33,698 nucleotides of DNA, taken from Saccharopolyspora spinosa NRRL 18395 (lineage in GTDB: Bacteria; Actinomycetota; Actinomycetes; Mycobacteriales; Pseudonocardiaceae). Location: assembly GCF_000194155.1 (NCBI RefSeq), contig NZ_GL877878.1, positions 1,587,028 to 1,620,725 of the forward strand, read 5' to 3'. Position numbers and translations under genes: made by a program. Numbering within the stretch: the stretch's first letter is position 1; every line of letters starts with the position of its first letter. A model generated the notes under the pieces. That model saw nothing but the letters and a program-made list of their open reading frames with translations. It was not told the origin of the DNA and did not search any database. Positions 1 to 7,833 of the stretch are shown here, in pieces.

Positions 1-421
1 GGTGGCGCGGTAGTCGGCCCGCCAGGCGGGGTCGGTTTGACGCGCCCGCCCGGCTTGCAGCGCGGCCTCGTGGGCACTGACGGTGATCGTGCGGCCGGTC
101 TTCGCGGTGGTGCACTGTGCGGCCAGTGGGCAGGCCGCGCAGGCGGCGCCGAAGCTGGCCGCTCCGGCGTGACGCTCGCGGGCGCGGATGGGCGCGGTGT
201 GCCCGGCCGGGCAGGTCACGGTCTGCGCATCGAGGTCGATGTCGAAGCGGTCCTTCGGGAAATGACCTTTCACCGCCGCCGGCGGCTGCACCTTCAGTCC
301 ATTGTGGATGTCGGTCTCGTCCAGCCGTTCCAGCAACTCGCCCGCACCGTAGGCCGCATCCCCATACACCGCCGCCCGATCCTCATCCTTAGCTTCGGCT
401 TCGGCTTCGGCTTCGGCTTCC
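1..421 (-). pseudogene. IS1182-family transposase fragment (partial, both ends missing)
   Basis: Translation of the minus strand gives an alternating Glu-Ala stretch, then an AVYGDAAYGAGELLERLDE segment typical of the DDE region of IS1182-type transposases, then a Cys cluster beginning TCPAGHTAPIRAR and continuing with CAACPLAAQC, and finally SAHEAALQAGRARQTDPAW. This order is characteristic of actinobacterial IS1182-family transposases. The C-terminus runs off the left edge of the window. The N-terminal half should lie to the right of base 421, but there the plus strand becomes coding for the toxin-like protein, so the transposase is cut at this junction. The cut lies in a GCTTCG hexamer repeat. 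It is probably non-functional. Confidence 0.85.
392..421. repeat. GCTTCG hexanucleotide repeat at the transposase/toxin junction
   Basis: Four perfect copies of GCTTCG plus one copy ending in C lie exactly where the transposase fragment meets the toxin-like reading frame. On the minus strand they encode the Glu-Ala linker of the transposase. The repeat is a plausible substrate for the recombination or slippage that created the junction. Confidence 0.8.
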
Positions 422-1072
422 GTGGTGGTGGATGGGCGGTCGGTGGATGCGCGCACGTTGGCTGGGGTGATTCGGCAGTCGTCGAACTGGGATCCGGATG
501 CTGTGGTGTGGCTGTACGCCTGTGAGGTCTCCGAGGTGTTTGCGCGGGCGTTGGATGAGGAGTTGGGGTCTGGGGTTCGCTGGACGCGGGACATGGTGTG
601 GTTCGGTCCGGGTACCGGTGGGTTCGCCTCGATGGTTGCCGGCGCGTATGTGGGTGAGGGTGGCCGGTTGCTTCCGGTTCTGCCGCCCAACGGCAGGTGG
701 GAGTCGACTCGGCCGGATGACGATGGGCAACCGGAGGTGGGTCCCTATGACCTTCGCTTGCCGGAAGACCAAAACGGGCTGCGTCCGGACTGGGTGCACC
801 TGCGCACCCCGGTGGTTGAACGGGTTGCCGGACTGGACGAGCAGGAGATTGAGGACCCCGAGCAGGGATTCGAAGAGACGGAGGATCCGCTTGCGGATCT
901 GATGCGGGAATTCTGGGAGGACGCGGATCGAATCCATGCGGAGCCGCTGCCTTTTCCTGGCGGTGACGAGTTGGTGGCGGGGCTTGCTCGGCCGTTCGCG
1001 CGGGAGGGCGGGGATGGTTGGGAACGGCTGGCGCGGGAGGTCGGGCTGGATGTTGCGGCGGGCGGTTTGTGA
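422..1072 (+). pseudogene. Toxin-like giant protein, 5'-truncated piece with a Cys-containing module
   Basis: The frame opens directly at the transposase junction, so the GTG at 422 is not a credible native start. The first ~90 residues (VVVDGRSVDARTLAGVIRQ, then a Cys in WLYACEVSE, then a stretch ending LPPNGRWES) resemble the conserved Cys-containing module of actinobacterial giant 'lonely Cys' or polymorphic-toxin proteins. An acidic linker follows (around ETEDPLADLMREFWED), then the beginning of the first helical repeat module, GGDGWERLAREVGLDV. The frame ends at a TGA at 1070. Homologous sequence continues in another frame from about 1066, and comparison with later copies suggests loss of a few codons plus a frame change here. 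Family assignment is by pattern recognition only. Confidence 0.55.
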
Positions 1073-4000
1073 GGTCTCTGGCGGAGTTGGCGTGGGATGT
1101 CGATTCCGATGAGGGTGAGTCGGCCGCGGGGGTTTTGCCGCGGATGCAACGGCTGCGGGTGTTGATCGAGGCCGGCTTCGACGACGGCAGGCCGGGTGCT
1201 GCTTTCTATGACCGGTCGCTGCACGACTTGCGGGGGCTGGTGGCTGATCTGGCGGATCCGATGTTCAACCCTGTGACGGGTCAGCACGGTGCTCCGCAGC
1301 CGGAGGAGGTGTCAGACGGCGAGGTTCGTCGCTGGATCGATCGGATGCGCTTGGCGCTCCATCTTGGTGGTGTCGGCGCGGATCTGGTGGGCGGCAGGCG
1401 CGGGTTGCGGGTGATCCGTCTGGCAGAGCAGTTGTATGGCGAGACACCAGACGAGACAACGTTCTACGACCTGGCGTGGTTGGCCGGTCAGCTTGATCTG
1501 GAGGCGTCGAATATTTCGTGGGTCACCCTTACCAACATGATGGCGGGTTTCGACGGCCGAGCCGGTAGGCATGCTTCTCCTTCGGAAATGCGTGAGTTGG
1601 TGGGGTTGGCGGGGAGGGCGCGAGAGATCCTTGGACGGCTGGATTCCGTTCAAGCCCATGCCGATGTCGATGCCGGTGCTGATGGGGGGCAGCGGGTCAC
1701 TCCGGTGCAGGCGTTGGAGGCGATGTGGAACGCCGATCTGCCGTGGCGGCAAATAAGGGACAGGCTGGGGGGGCGTTGGAGGCAATTTGGAACGCCGACA
1801 GGCGTTGGGAATGGACGAAGAACCGGCTGACCGAGCTTGAGGACACTGCGCTTGACGACGATGACGAACAGATGGCGGAGTGGGCCATGAGATTGCTGTT
1901 CGACTTCGAGGACGCTCGGTCTGTGGTGGTCAGGGGGCCGGTGGAGTCGCAGGCGCGCCTGAACGCCGTTGTCCTGACTCCGTTCGTGACGAGGATTGCG
2001 GAGCGGTTTGGGGGTGGCTGGAGAGAGGTTGCGGCGGAGATAGGGCTGGGGGCCGGGACCGGCCTGCCCGCTGATTACCGGCAGTCGCTGGAGAATTTGG
2101 CGGAGTTGTACTGGGATCTAGATCCGGATCTTTCCGGATTTGACGAGGCTTTGCTGTGGATGCGGCGGGTTCGGGTGTTGATCGATGCCGGTTTCGGGGG
2201 CGCCGGGGAGGGTGCTGCTTTCTACGCCGTGGGGCTTGACGATCTGCGGAGCTTGGTGGCCGGGCTGTCCGGCCCGGTGTTCAACCCTCAGACCAGACAG
2301 CGTGAGCTTCGGACGCTCCGGGCTGTGGGGGTCAAGGAGATTCGTCGCTGGGTCGAGCTGATGGATCTGGTGGACGATTTTGGTGGTGTCGGCAGGGCGG
2401 TCGGTGAGGTAGGCGCGGGTTTGGTGGGGGGTACGCGGCTGTTGCCGGTTTTACGGCTGGCAGAGGAGTTGTATGGCAAGCGGCCGGAGGTGGAGATGCT
2501 GCGCGGGCTGGCGTGGTTGGCCAACCAGCTTGATCCCGTGTCGGCGAATATTTCGCAGACGTCCCTTGCCCGCATGGCGGCGGATTTCGAAGGCCGAGCC
2601 GATGAGTACGCTTCTCCCCCAGAGGTGCGCCGCTTGGTGGAGTTGGCGGGGATGGTGCGAGAGGACCTTGGTCAGGTCGACCGCGATCCGGTGGGGGCTC
2701 TGGAGGCGATTTGGAACGCCGACAGGCGTTGGGAAAGGACGGCGAACCGGCTGGCCGAGCTCGAGAGAACTGCGTCCAACGAGGGCGACGACCAGACGGC
2801 GGAGTGGGCCACGGGATTGCAGTTTGACCTCCACGAAGAATGGTCTGTGGTGGTCAGGGAGCCGGCGGAGACGCAGGCGCGCCTGAACGCCTTTGTCCTG
2901 ACTCCATTCATTACAAAGATTGCGGAGGGCTTTGAGGACGGCTGGAGCGGGCTTGCGGCGGAGGTAGGGGTCGGGGGCGGAGCTGGTTTGCCGAATGATG
3001 CCCGGCGTTCCTTGGTGAACTTGGCGGGGTTGTACTGGGAGATAGTTCCGCAGCTGTCCGGATTTGACGATGCTCCGCTGTGGATGCGGCGGATCCGGGC
3101 GTTGATCGACGCCGGCTTCGATAACAGCCGCGGCAGTGCTGCCTTCTACGCCCTGGGCCTTGACGATCTGCGGAGCCTGGTGGCCGATGTGACCGGGCCG
3201 GTGTTCAACCAACAGGCCAGACAGCTGGAGCCCCGGCCGGCCGGTGCGGTGAGACTCGACGAGATACGTCGCTGGCTCGAGGAAATGGACGTGGCGCACA
3301 ACGTTGGTGGCTACAACGCGCTCGTTAATCGGATCGGCGAGGATTTGGTGGGCCACAGGCGGCTGTTCCCAGTCATCCGGCTGGCAGGGCAGTTGTACCG
3401 CGAGATGGCGGACATGGAGACGCTGCACGCCCTGGCGTGGTTGGCCAACCAGCTTTATCCCGAGTCGTCGAAAATTTCGTTCACGTCCTTAGCCAGCATG
3501 GTGGCGGGCTTCGAAGGCCGACCCGGTGGGCAGGCTTCCGTTTTGAACGTGTTTGACCTGGTGGATTTGGCGGGGATGGCGCGGAAGGTCCTTGCGGGCG
3601 ACGGCTATCCGTCGCATGCGTTGGCGGCGTTGTGGACGAACGGCCCGGTGCAGGCTTTGGAGGCGATTTGGAACGCCGACAGGTACTGGTGGCGAATGAA
3701 CGACAGGCTGACCGTGATCGAGGCCAACGCGGACGAACAGACGGCGGGTTGGGCCGCACACGTGCTGTTTTCGTTCGAAGGCACCCGGTCTTGGGTGGTC
3801 AGGGAGACGGCGGAGGCGCCAGCGCGACTGAACGCCGCGGTTCTTCCTTCGTTGGTGAGGGCGATTGCGGCGCGGCTCAACCCGGATGGCAGCGAAGGTT
3901 TGGAAGGACTGGCGCGGGAGATCGGGTTTGGAGACGCGGCTCGTCTGCCGGCTGATTACCCGCAGTCCCTGACGGATTTGGCGGGGTTGTACTGGGAGAT

Positions 4001-4575
4001 ACTTCCGGATCTTGTCGGATTTGATGAGGCTCCGCTTTGGATGCGGCGGATTCGGACGCTGATCGACGCCGGTTTCGGGGACCGCCGCGGACGTGCTGAC
4101 TTTTATGCCCGGTCGGTTGACCATCTTCGGAGCCTGGTCGCCGACCTACCGAGGCCGGTGTCCAACCCTCCGGCCGGACGGCAGGAACCCCGGTGGCCCG
4201 GGACTGTGGAGATCGACGAGATTCGTCGCTGGCTCGAGCTGATGGACGTGGTGCACGACCTTGGTGGTTACCACGCGCTGGTCAGTGTGATCGGTGAGGG
4301 CTTGGTGGGCGGCAGGCGGCTGTTGCCGGTCATACAGCTGGCAAACGTGATCTATGGCCAGCGGCCCAAGATCGAGACGGTGCACGACCTGGCGCGGTTG
4401 GCGCACGAACTCGATCCCGAGTCGTCGCACGTCGACTTGGATAGTCTTTCCGACTCCGTCAGGGATTCCCTTGAACGCGACTACGGTACCCGCTTCGACG
4501 AAGCGGACATGCGTCATTTGGTGTCGTTGGCGGGCGCGACTGGTTGGCTCAGCGGGCGGCTGGATTCCGTCTCGC
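960..4575 (+). repeat. Four tandem copies of a ~0.92-1.0 kb coding module
   Basis: The signature LWMRR-x-R-x-LIDAGF (MQRLRVLIEAGF in copy 0) recurs near 1145, 2158, 3082 and 4039, spaced about 1014, 923 and 958 bp. The start signature ALEA(I/M)WNAD recurs near 1711, 1775, 2699 and 3654. Copies are diverged at the protein level, so the amplification is older than the identical duplications downstream. The two start signatures 64 bp apart at 1711 and 1775 mark an unequal-recombination scar between copies 0 and 1. Copy 0 lacks the first ~80 residues of the unit. Confidence 0.8.
1018..1830 (+). pseudogene. Helical repeat module, copy 0 (frame-shifted piece)
   Basis: Coding similarity to the downstream modules holds from about 1066 to 1773. 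The first ~16 residues from the nominal start at 1018 are out of frame and not real. Visible module landmarks are RSLAELAWDVD, MQRLRVLIEAGF, LHDLRGLVADL, VRRWIDRM, VIRLAEQLYGE and LAWLAGQLD. The piece ends with PVQALEAMWNAD, the start signature of the next module, and then loses frame at a run of seven G (1767-1773). One extra G there would read straight into the next module. Function is unknown. The module looks all-helical and matches no family I can name. Confidence 0.6.
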
Positions 4576-6929
4576 CGAGTGGTGTGCATCGCACCTCGGT
4601 GCGGTTTGAGATGCAGGGGTCGACGGAAAGCGTCGAGTACACGGCGTGGACGCGGTCGCCGTCCTACGCGGCTTCGGATGCTGCGGAGGGTGGTAAGACG
4701 CTGGTGGTGCTGGGGCATGGCGATGTGGTTGTGTCCCTTGACGTAATCGCCAAGATGCAGGGGCGTAGTAGTGCGGATGTGTTGGCGCAGGTCCATCTTC
4801 CTGGTCGGGGGCCGAGGTGGGTGGTGTGCCGGGTAGATGCGAGTGGGCGGCGTCGGCCGCGGTTGGTGAACGAGCCGACGGCGGAGTTGGCCGGTGTGCC
4901 GTGGGTGGAGCCGTTGCTGTTTTTTGCGTCTGGTGACAGTGAGCAGGCTGCGCGCGTCGAGGGGTTGGTGCGGGGGTTGGCGCGGGGGTTGCGGGGTGTG
5001 CAGGTGGTGGGTGTGCATGTGACGGAGGACGGGCGCGCGGAGTTGCGGGATGGCCGGTTGGTCACACCTGAGGACTTCGCCGAGGAAATCTGGGAGAGCG
5101 AGCAATTTGTGCCCGGTTTCCCGTTGGCGTTTTTGGGCTGTGGTGCGTTCCGGCAGCCGGTGGGGGGTGGGGCTTCATTTGCCGACCAGGTTGCGGAGGC
5201 GTTAAGTACGACGGCTAGCTGGGGGACCGATGGTGATGTGTGGCTGACCGAGGATGGTTCGGTCCACGCTACGAAAACCGTTGTGATGCCGGACGGTCGG
5301 ATGCTGCCGACGTTCGTTGGTGGTATGGGGAACGGTCATTGGTATCACCGTGATTCGGGTGCGGGTTTGGTCGAGCACGGTTCGGAGTTGCGGGCGGCGT
5401 TCAACGGCTGGGCTGAGCCGCGTTATGCGGTGGGGGCGAACCCCGCCCCGTTGATCAGGTGGGCGGGCAGGCCAGGACCAAGCCGAGAGGAGGGTTTGCT
5501 GAGCGTTGGGCTGACGACGGGCGCGGCGATGCCTGCCGGGTCTTCGTCCGCCGGAGGAGGTAGCAGGCGGGCGCAGGAGGAGGTTCGGTCGGAGGTGGTG
5601 CGGCAGCGCGCCGAGACGATTGCGGCGCGGTCCGACACCGTGGACACGCAGGGCAGCGAATCGAATATCCGGGCCGGGGCGGGTGTGGAGCCTCAGACGT
5701 CGACATCGGACCCGGACAGCGGCGCCGTGTTCCCGGGACAGCAGACGTCGTCGAGTGCGATGCCTGGTCATGGTGGGCTTTCAAGCGTGGATTCGGTTGC
5801 GGTGTCGTTGGACGATGTCCACGTCGGTTCGAGGGTGCCGGGGATGGGAGCGGCCGAGCGCTCGTTGCGTCGTGCTACTGCGGCGCGGGAACTGCAAGTG
5901 TTGAGCGATCAGGCCTATTCGGGGTTGGAGGATTTGTCTGAACTGGCACGGGCATCATTGTTGGCGAACGCATCCGAACAATTGGGGGCGCCAGTTAATG
6001 GCTCGACGCATGCTGTACGCGTGATGGCCTATCACACGATGCTTGGAGTCGGGGACGATCAGATCGCGCAGCTACGGGACCGGCTGGCCCGTATTTGGGC
6101 GGACTTGATGGCTGTGAGTGCGGGCGCGGGGCCCGAGCCGGGGAGGGATCCAGGTGCGGGGCCCGAATCGGTCGGAGATGCGGGCGCGGTGCCCGCACCG
6201 CGGGGGGATGTGCGGTCGGAGCCCACTGGGGAGACGTCGGGTGATGCGGCGAACGACGACGCCGTGGGTGACGTCGATGAGGCGGAACTGCAGCGGTTGC
6301 GGGATCGGCTTTCCAGGTTGGCGGGCGAGGACGAAGGTACATCCGTCGAGCGGGCCGTGTCACATCGCACGGTGGATGATTTTGAGGCTCGGTGGGCCGG
6401 CTATTTGGCTGCCGATGGGGAGTTCGGTGATCAAGTCGGATTGCGCGCGGCGGCGGCAGTGCAGCAGTGGATGGGTGAGCGTCCGGAGGGGGTTGCGGGT
6501 CGGGGGCCGTTGGTCGATGAGCAAGAGCGTCTGTGGGATTCGATCACCCGTGCGGTGAGGCTGGAGATCGCGCGCCGTGTCGAATTCAACGGCTTGATCA
6601 ATGCACTTCGTAATGACTTTGCTGAGCGGCCTGATACCGCGATGGAACGGTGGGCGGAGCGGATTGGTGAGGCTAAGGATCGGGTGGAGCAGTGGGAGGC
6701 GTCCGCTGACCCGGCGTCGTTAAGGATCGTCCACGGAGTGGCGGCGGCGATGCTTGGAGCCGATGTCGCAGGCGGAGCCGGGCACGGTGGACAACGACGT
6801 GCAAGACGCACTTCGCTCAGTGCTGACCGAACTGCTGACGGGTGTGGGGGAGACGCGGGAGATAGCGGATGGTCGCGACATCGCGGAGTTGATGAATGCG
6901 CTTTATGGCGACTTTGCGGCACTGCTTGA
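1725..6929 (+). CDS. Giant toxin-like protein, main fragment: three helical modules, Cys module, linker, conserved region
   Basis: Trustworthy coding begins near 1774, after the G7 tract, and ends at about 6753, where an extra T breaks frame. The ends outside that are out-of-frame junk. Residue landmarks in order are three modules each starting ALEAIWNADR and containing LWMRR, LIDAGF, an FYA-LDDLRSLVA-type stretch and EIRRW (about 1774-2694, 2695-3645 and 3646-4575). Next is a region with KTLVVLGHGDVVVSLDV and FLGCGAFRQP (4590-5400) that resembles the Cys-containing module at the left end. A low-complexity linker follows (5460-5800), then a conserved helical segment rich in Glu and Arg. No signal peptide, WXG motif or start codon with an RBS is seen. 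The piece lacks its native N-terminus. A secreted or T7SS-dependent effector role is inferred from the architecture and the nearby T7SS genes. Confidence 0.6.
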   Translation: MERRSAVAANKGQAGGALEAIWNADRRWEWTKNRLTELEDTALDDDDEQMAEWAMRLLFDFEDARSVVVRGPVESQARLNAVVLTPFVTRIAERFGGGWREVAAEIGLGAGTGLPADYRQSLENLAELYWDLDPDLSGFDEALLWMRRVRVLIDAGFGGAGEGAAFYAVGLDDLRSLVAGLSGPVFNPQTRQRELRTLRAVGVKEIRRWVELMDLVDDFGGVGRAVGEVGAGLVGGTRLLPVLRLAEELYGKRPEVEMLRGLAWLANQLDPVSANISQTSLARMAADFEGRADEYASPPEVRRLVELAGMVREDLGQVDRDPVGALEAIWNADRRWERTANRLAELERTASNEGDDQTAEWATGLQFDLHEEWSVVVREPAETQARLNAFVLTPFITKIAEGFEDGWSGLAAEVGVGGGAGLPNDARRSLVNLAGLYWEIVPQLSGFDDAPLWMRRIRALIDAGFDNSRGSAAFYALGLDDLRSLVADVTGPVFNQQARQLEPRPAGAVRLDEIRRWLEEMDVAHNVGGYNALVNRIGEDLVGHRRLFPVIRLAGQLYREMADMETLHALAWLANQLYPESSKISFTSLASMVAGFEGRPGGQASVLNVFDLVDLAGMARKVLAGDGYPSHALAALWTNGPVQALEAIWNADRYWWRMNDRLTVIEANADEQTAGWAAHVLFSFEGTRSWVVRETAEAPARLNAAVLPSLVRAIAARLNPDGSEGLEGLAREIGFGDAARLPADYPQSLTDLAGLYWEILPDLVGFDEAPLWMRRIRTLIDAGFGDRRGRADFYARSVDHLRSLVADLPRPVSNPPAGRQEPRWPGTVEIDEIRRWLELMDVVHDLGGYHALVSVIGEGLVGGRRLLPVIQLANVIYGQRPKIETVHDLARLAHELDPESSHVDLDSLSDSVRDSLERDYGTRFDEADMRHLVSLAGATGWLSGRLDSVSPSGVHRTSVRFEMQGSTESVEYTAWTRSPSYAASDAAEGGKTLVVLGHGDVVVSLDVIAKMQGRSSADVLAQVHLPGRGPRWVVCRVDASGRRRPRLVNEPTAELAGVPWVEPLLFFASGDSEQAARVEGLVRGLARGLRGVQVVGVHVTEDGRAELRDGRLVTPEDFAEEIWESEQFVPGFPLAFLGCGAFRQPVGGGASFADQVAEALSTTASWGTDGDVWLTEDGSVHATKTVVMPDGRMLPTFVGGMGNGHWYHRDSGAGLVEHGSELRAAFNGWAEPRYAVGANPAPLIRWAGRPGPSREEGLLSVGLTTGAAMPAGSSSAGGGSRRAQEEVRSEVVRQRAETIAARSDTVDTQGSESNIRAGAGVEPQTSTSDPDSGAVFPGQQTSSSAMPGHGGLSSVDSVAVSLDDVHVGSRVPGMGAAERSLRRATAARELQVLSDQAYSGLEDLSELARASLLANASEQLGAPVNGSTHAVRVMAYHTMLGVGDDQIAQLRDRLARIWADLMAVSAGAGPEPGRDPGAGPESVGDAGAVPAPRGDVRSEPTGETSGDAANDDAVGDVDEAELQRLRDRLSRLAGEDEGTSVERAVSHRTVDDFEARWAGYLAADGEFGDQVGLRAAAAVQQWMGERPEGVAGRGPLVDEQERLWDSITRAVRLEIARRVEFNGLINALRNDFAERPDTAMERWAERIGEAKDRVEQWEASADPASLRIVHGVAAAMLGADVAGGAGHGGQRRARRTSLSADRTADGCGGDAGDSGWSRHRGVDECALWRLCGTA

Positions 6930-7080
6930 TATTCCATCGACAGATCCTTCGTGGCTGCGTAGTCGGGCGAGGACCGCTTCGTGGTTCGATCCCGATCCGG
7001 TTCCCTTGCGACCTGACCAGTGGGAGAATCTGCGGCAGGCTGAGCCGGACTTCTCGGTTCAGTCCGAATTGCGGGAAGTG
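5655..7080 (+). repeat. 1.43-kb direct repeat, copy A
   Basis: Bases 5655-7080 match 9116-10540 almost perfectly. By eye I find an extra T at 6754/6755 and two substitutions near 6197 and 6203. Identity starts abruptly at AGCGAATCGAATATCC and stops abruptly after GCGGGAAGTG. The sequences on both sides diverge, as expected for recent duplication or gene conversion. Confidence 0.9.
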
Positions 7081-7833
7081 GCGGGTAACAGCACCCCGCG
7101 GTCCATCGAAAGCACCGCGCAGATGGTGCGATACGACGTGCGGCGGATCAAGGTGGAGGGGCGTTGGGTTCAGGAGTACACCCTCAAATTTTCCCTGGTA
7201 AACGACTCGCATACGGAGTCCATCGATCACGCGACGTGTGTCGAGAAGGTACGCGCCGCGGCTGATCTGTATTTCAACCAGGGTTACCGGCTTCCGTCGG
7301 GCGAGCAGTTCCATGTGCGGGTCGAGTTCCCGGACGATCCGGAAAATGCGGACCAGACGATCTCCCAGGACAGCAGCATGCAGGCAAGCCTGCTGACGTA
7401 CACGGACGTCGAGGGTTCCGATGCGAGGCTCGCCCGGCTCTTGGGGCTTCACCTGGGAATTCTGGATGAAACCCCGCAACAGCGTGAGCTCGAGAAGGAT
7501 GAGCGGGGCGTGTTCTATCGGGACGACATGCCGGTGTCCAAGAACCAGCGTATTCCGATACCGCGCCGGAACCGGGTGTACGGCGACGAAAGCGTGATGT
7601 GGTTGGGTAGTCGTAGTGGTCGGCTGTTGCCGCGGCATCTGGCGCGGCTGGAAGAGAGCACGCGCGCGTACGGTTTCCGCCCAGAGGCGGCGGATGCGGG
7701 TTCGCCGACGCTTGCCGCCATCCGGCCGGAGGATTTCGGGTCGGTGGCGCAGTGGCGGGCTCGAACGTTGGACACGCTGTTGTCGCAGAAGGACATTGAT
7801 GTCGACTCGGTAATGGATGCGTTGCGCCGGTGA
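6754..7833 (+). CDS. Toxin-like fragment with degenerate metalloprotease-like domain
   Basis: This frame continues the preceding fragment after a single extra T at 6754/6755. The duplicated copy at 10214 lacks that T and reads through, so the ATG at 6754 is created by the break rather than a native start. The segment contains VRYDVRRIKVEGRWVQEYT, then NQGYRLPSGEQFHVRVEF, then ARLARLLGLHLGILDE. In related actinobacterial toxin domains, as I remember them, the last stretch is a HExxH-type zinc site of the form HE-x-x-H-x-LG-x-x-DE. Here the His, Glu and second His positions are Arg, Leu and Leu, so catalysis is unlikely. The frame ends in TGA at 7831, overlapping the next frame by 17 bases. Confidence 0.55.
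   Translation: MEPMSQAEPGTVDNDVQDALRSVLTELLTGVGETREIADGRDIAELMNALYGDFAALLDIPSTDPSWLRSRARTASWFDPDPVPLRPDQWENLRQAEPDFSVQSELREVAGNSTPRSIESTAQMVRYDVRRIKVEGRWVQEYTLKFSLVNDSHTESIDHATCVEKVRAAADLYFNQGYRLPSGEQFHVRVEFPDDPENADQTISQDSSMQASLLTYTDVEGSDARLARLLGLHLGILDETPQQRELEKDERGVFYRDDMPVSKNQRIPIPRRNRVYGDESVMWLGSRSGRLLPRHLARLEESTRAYGFRPEAADAGSPTLAAIRPEDFGSVAQWRARTLDTLLSQKDIDVDSVMDALRR

Noticed and set aside
4146..5105. Long minus-strand open frame (319 codons) opposite the toxin gene
   Set aside because: Pro/Arg/His-rich translation without family resemblance; mirror frame of high-GC coding sequence on the plus strand.
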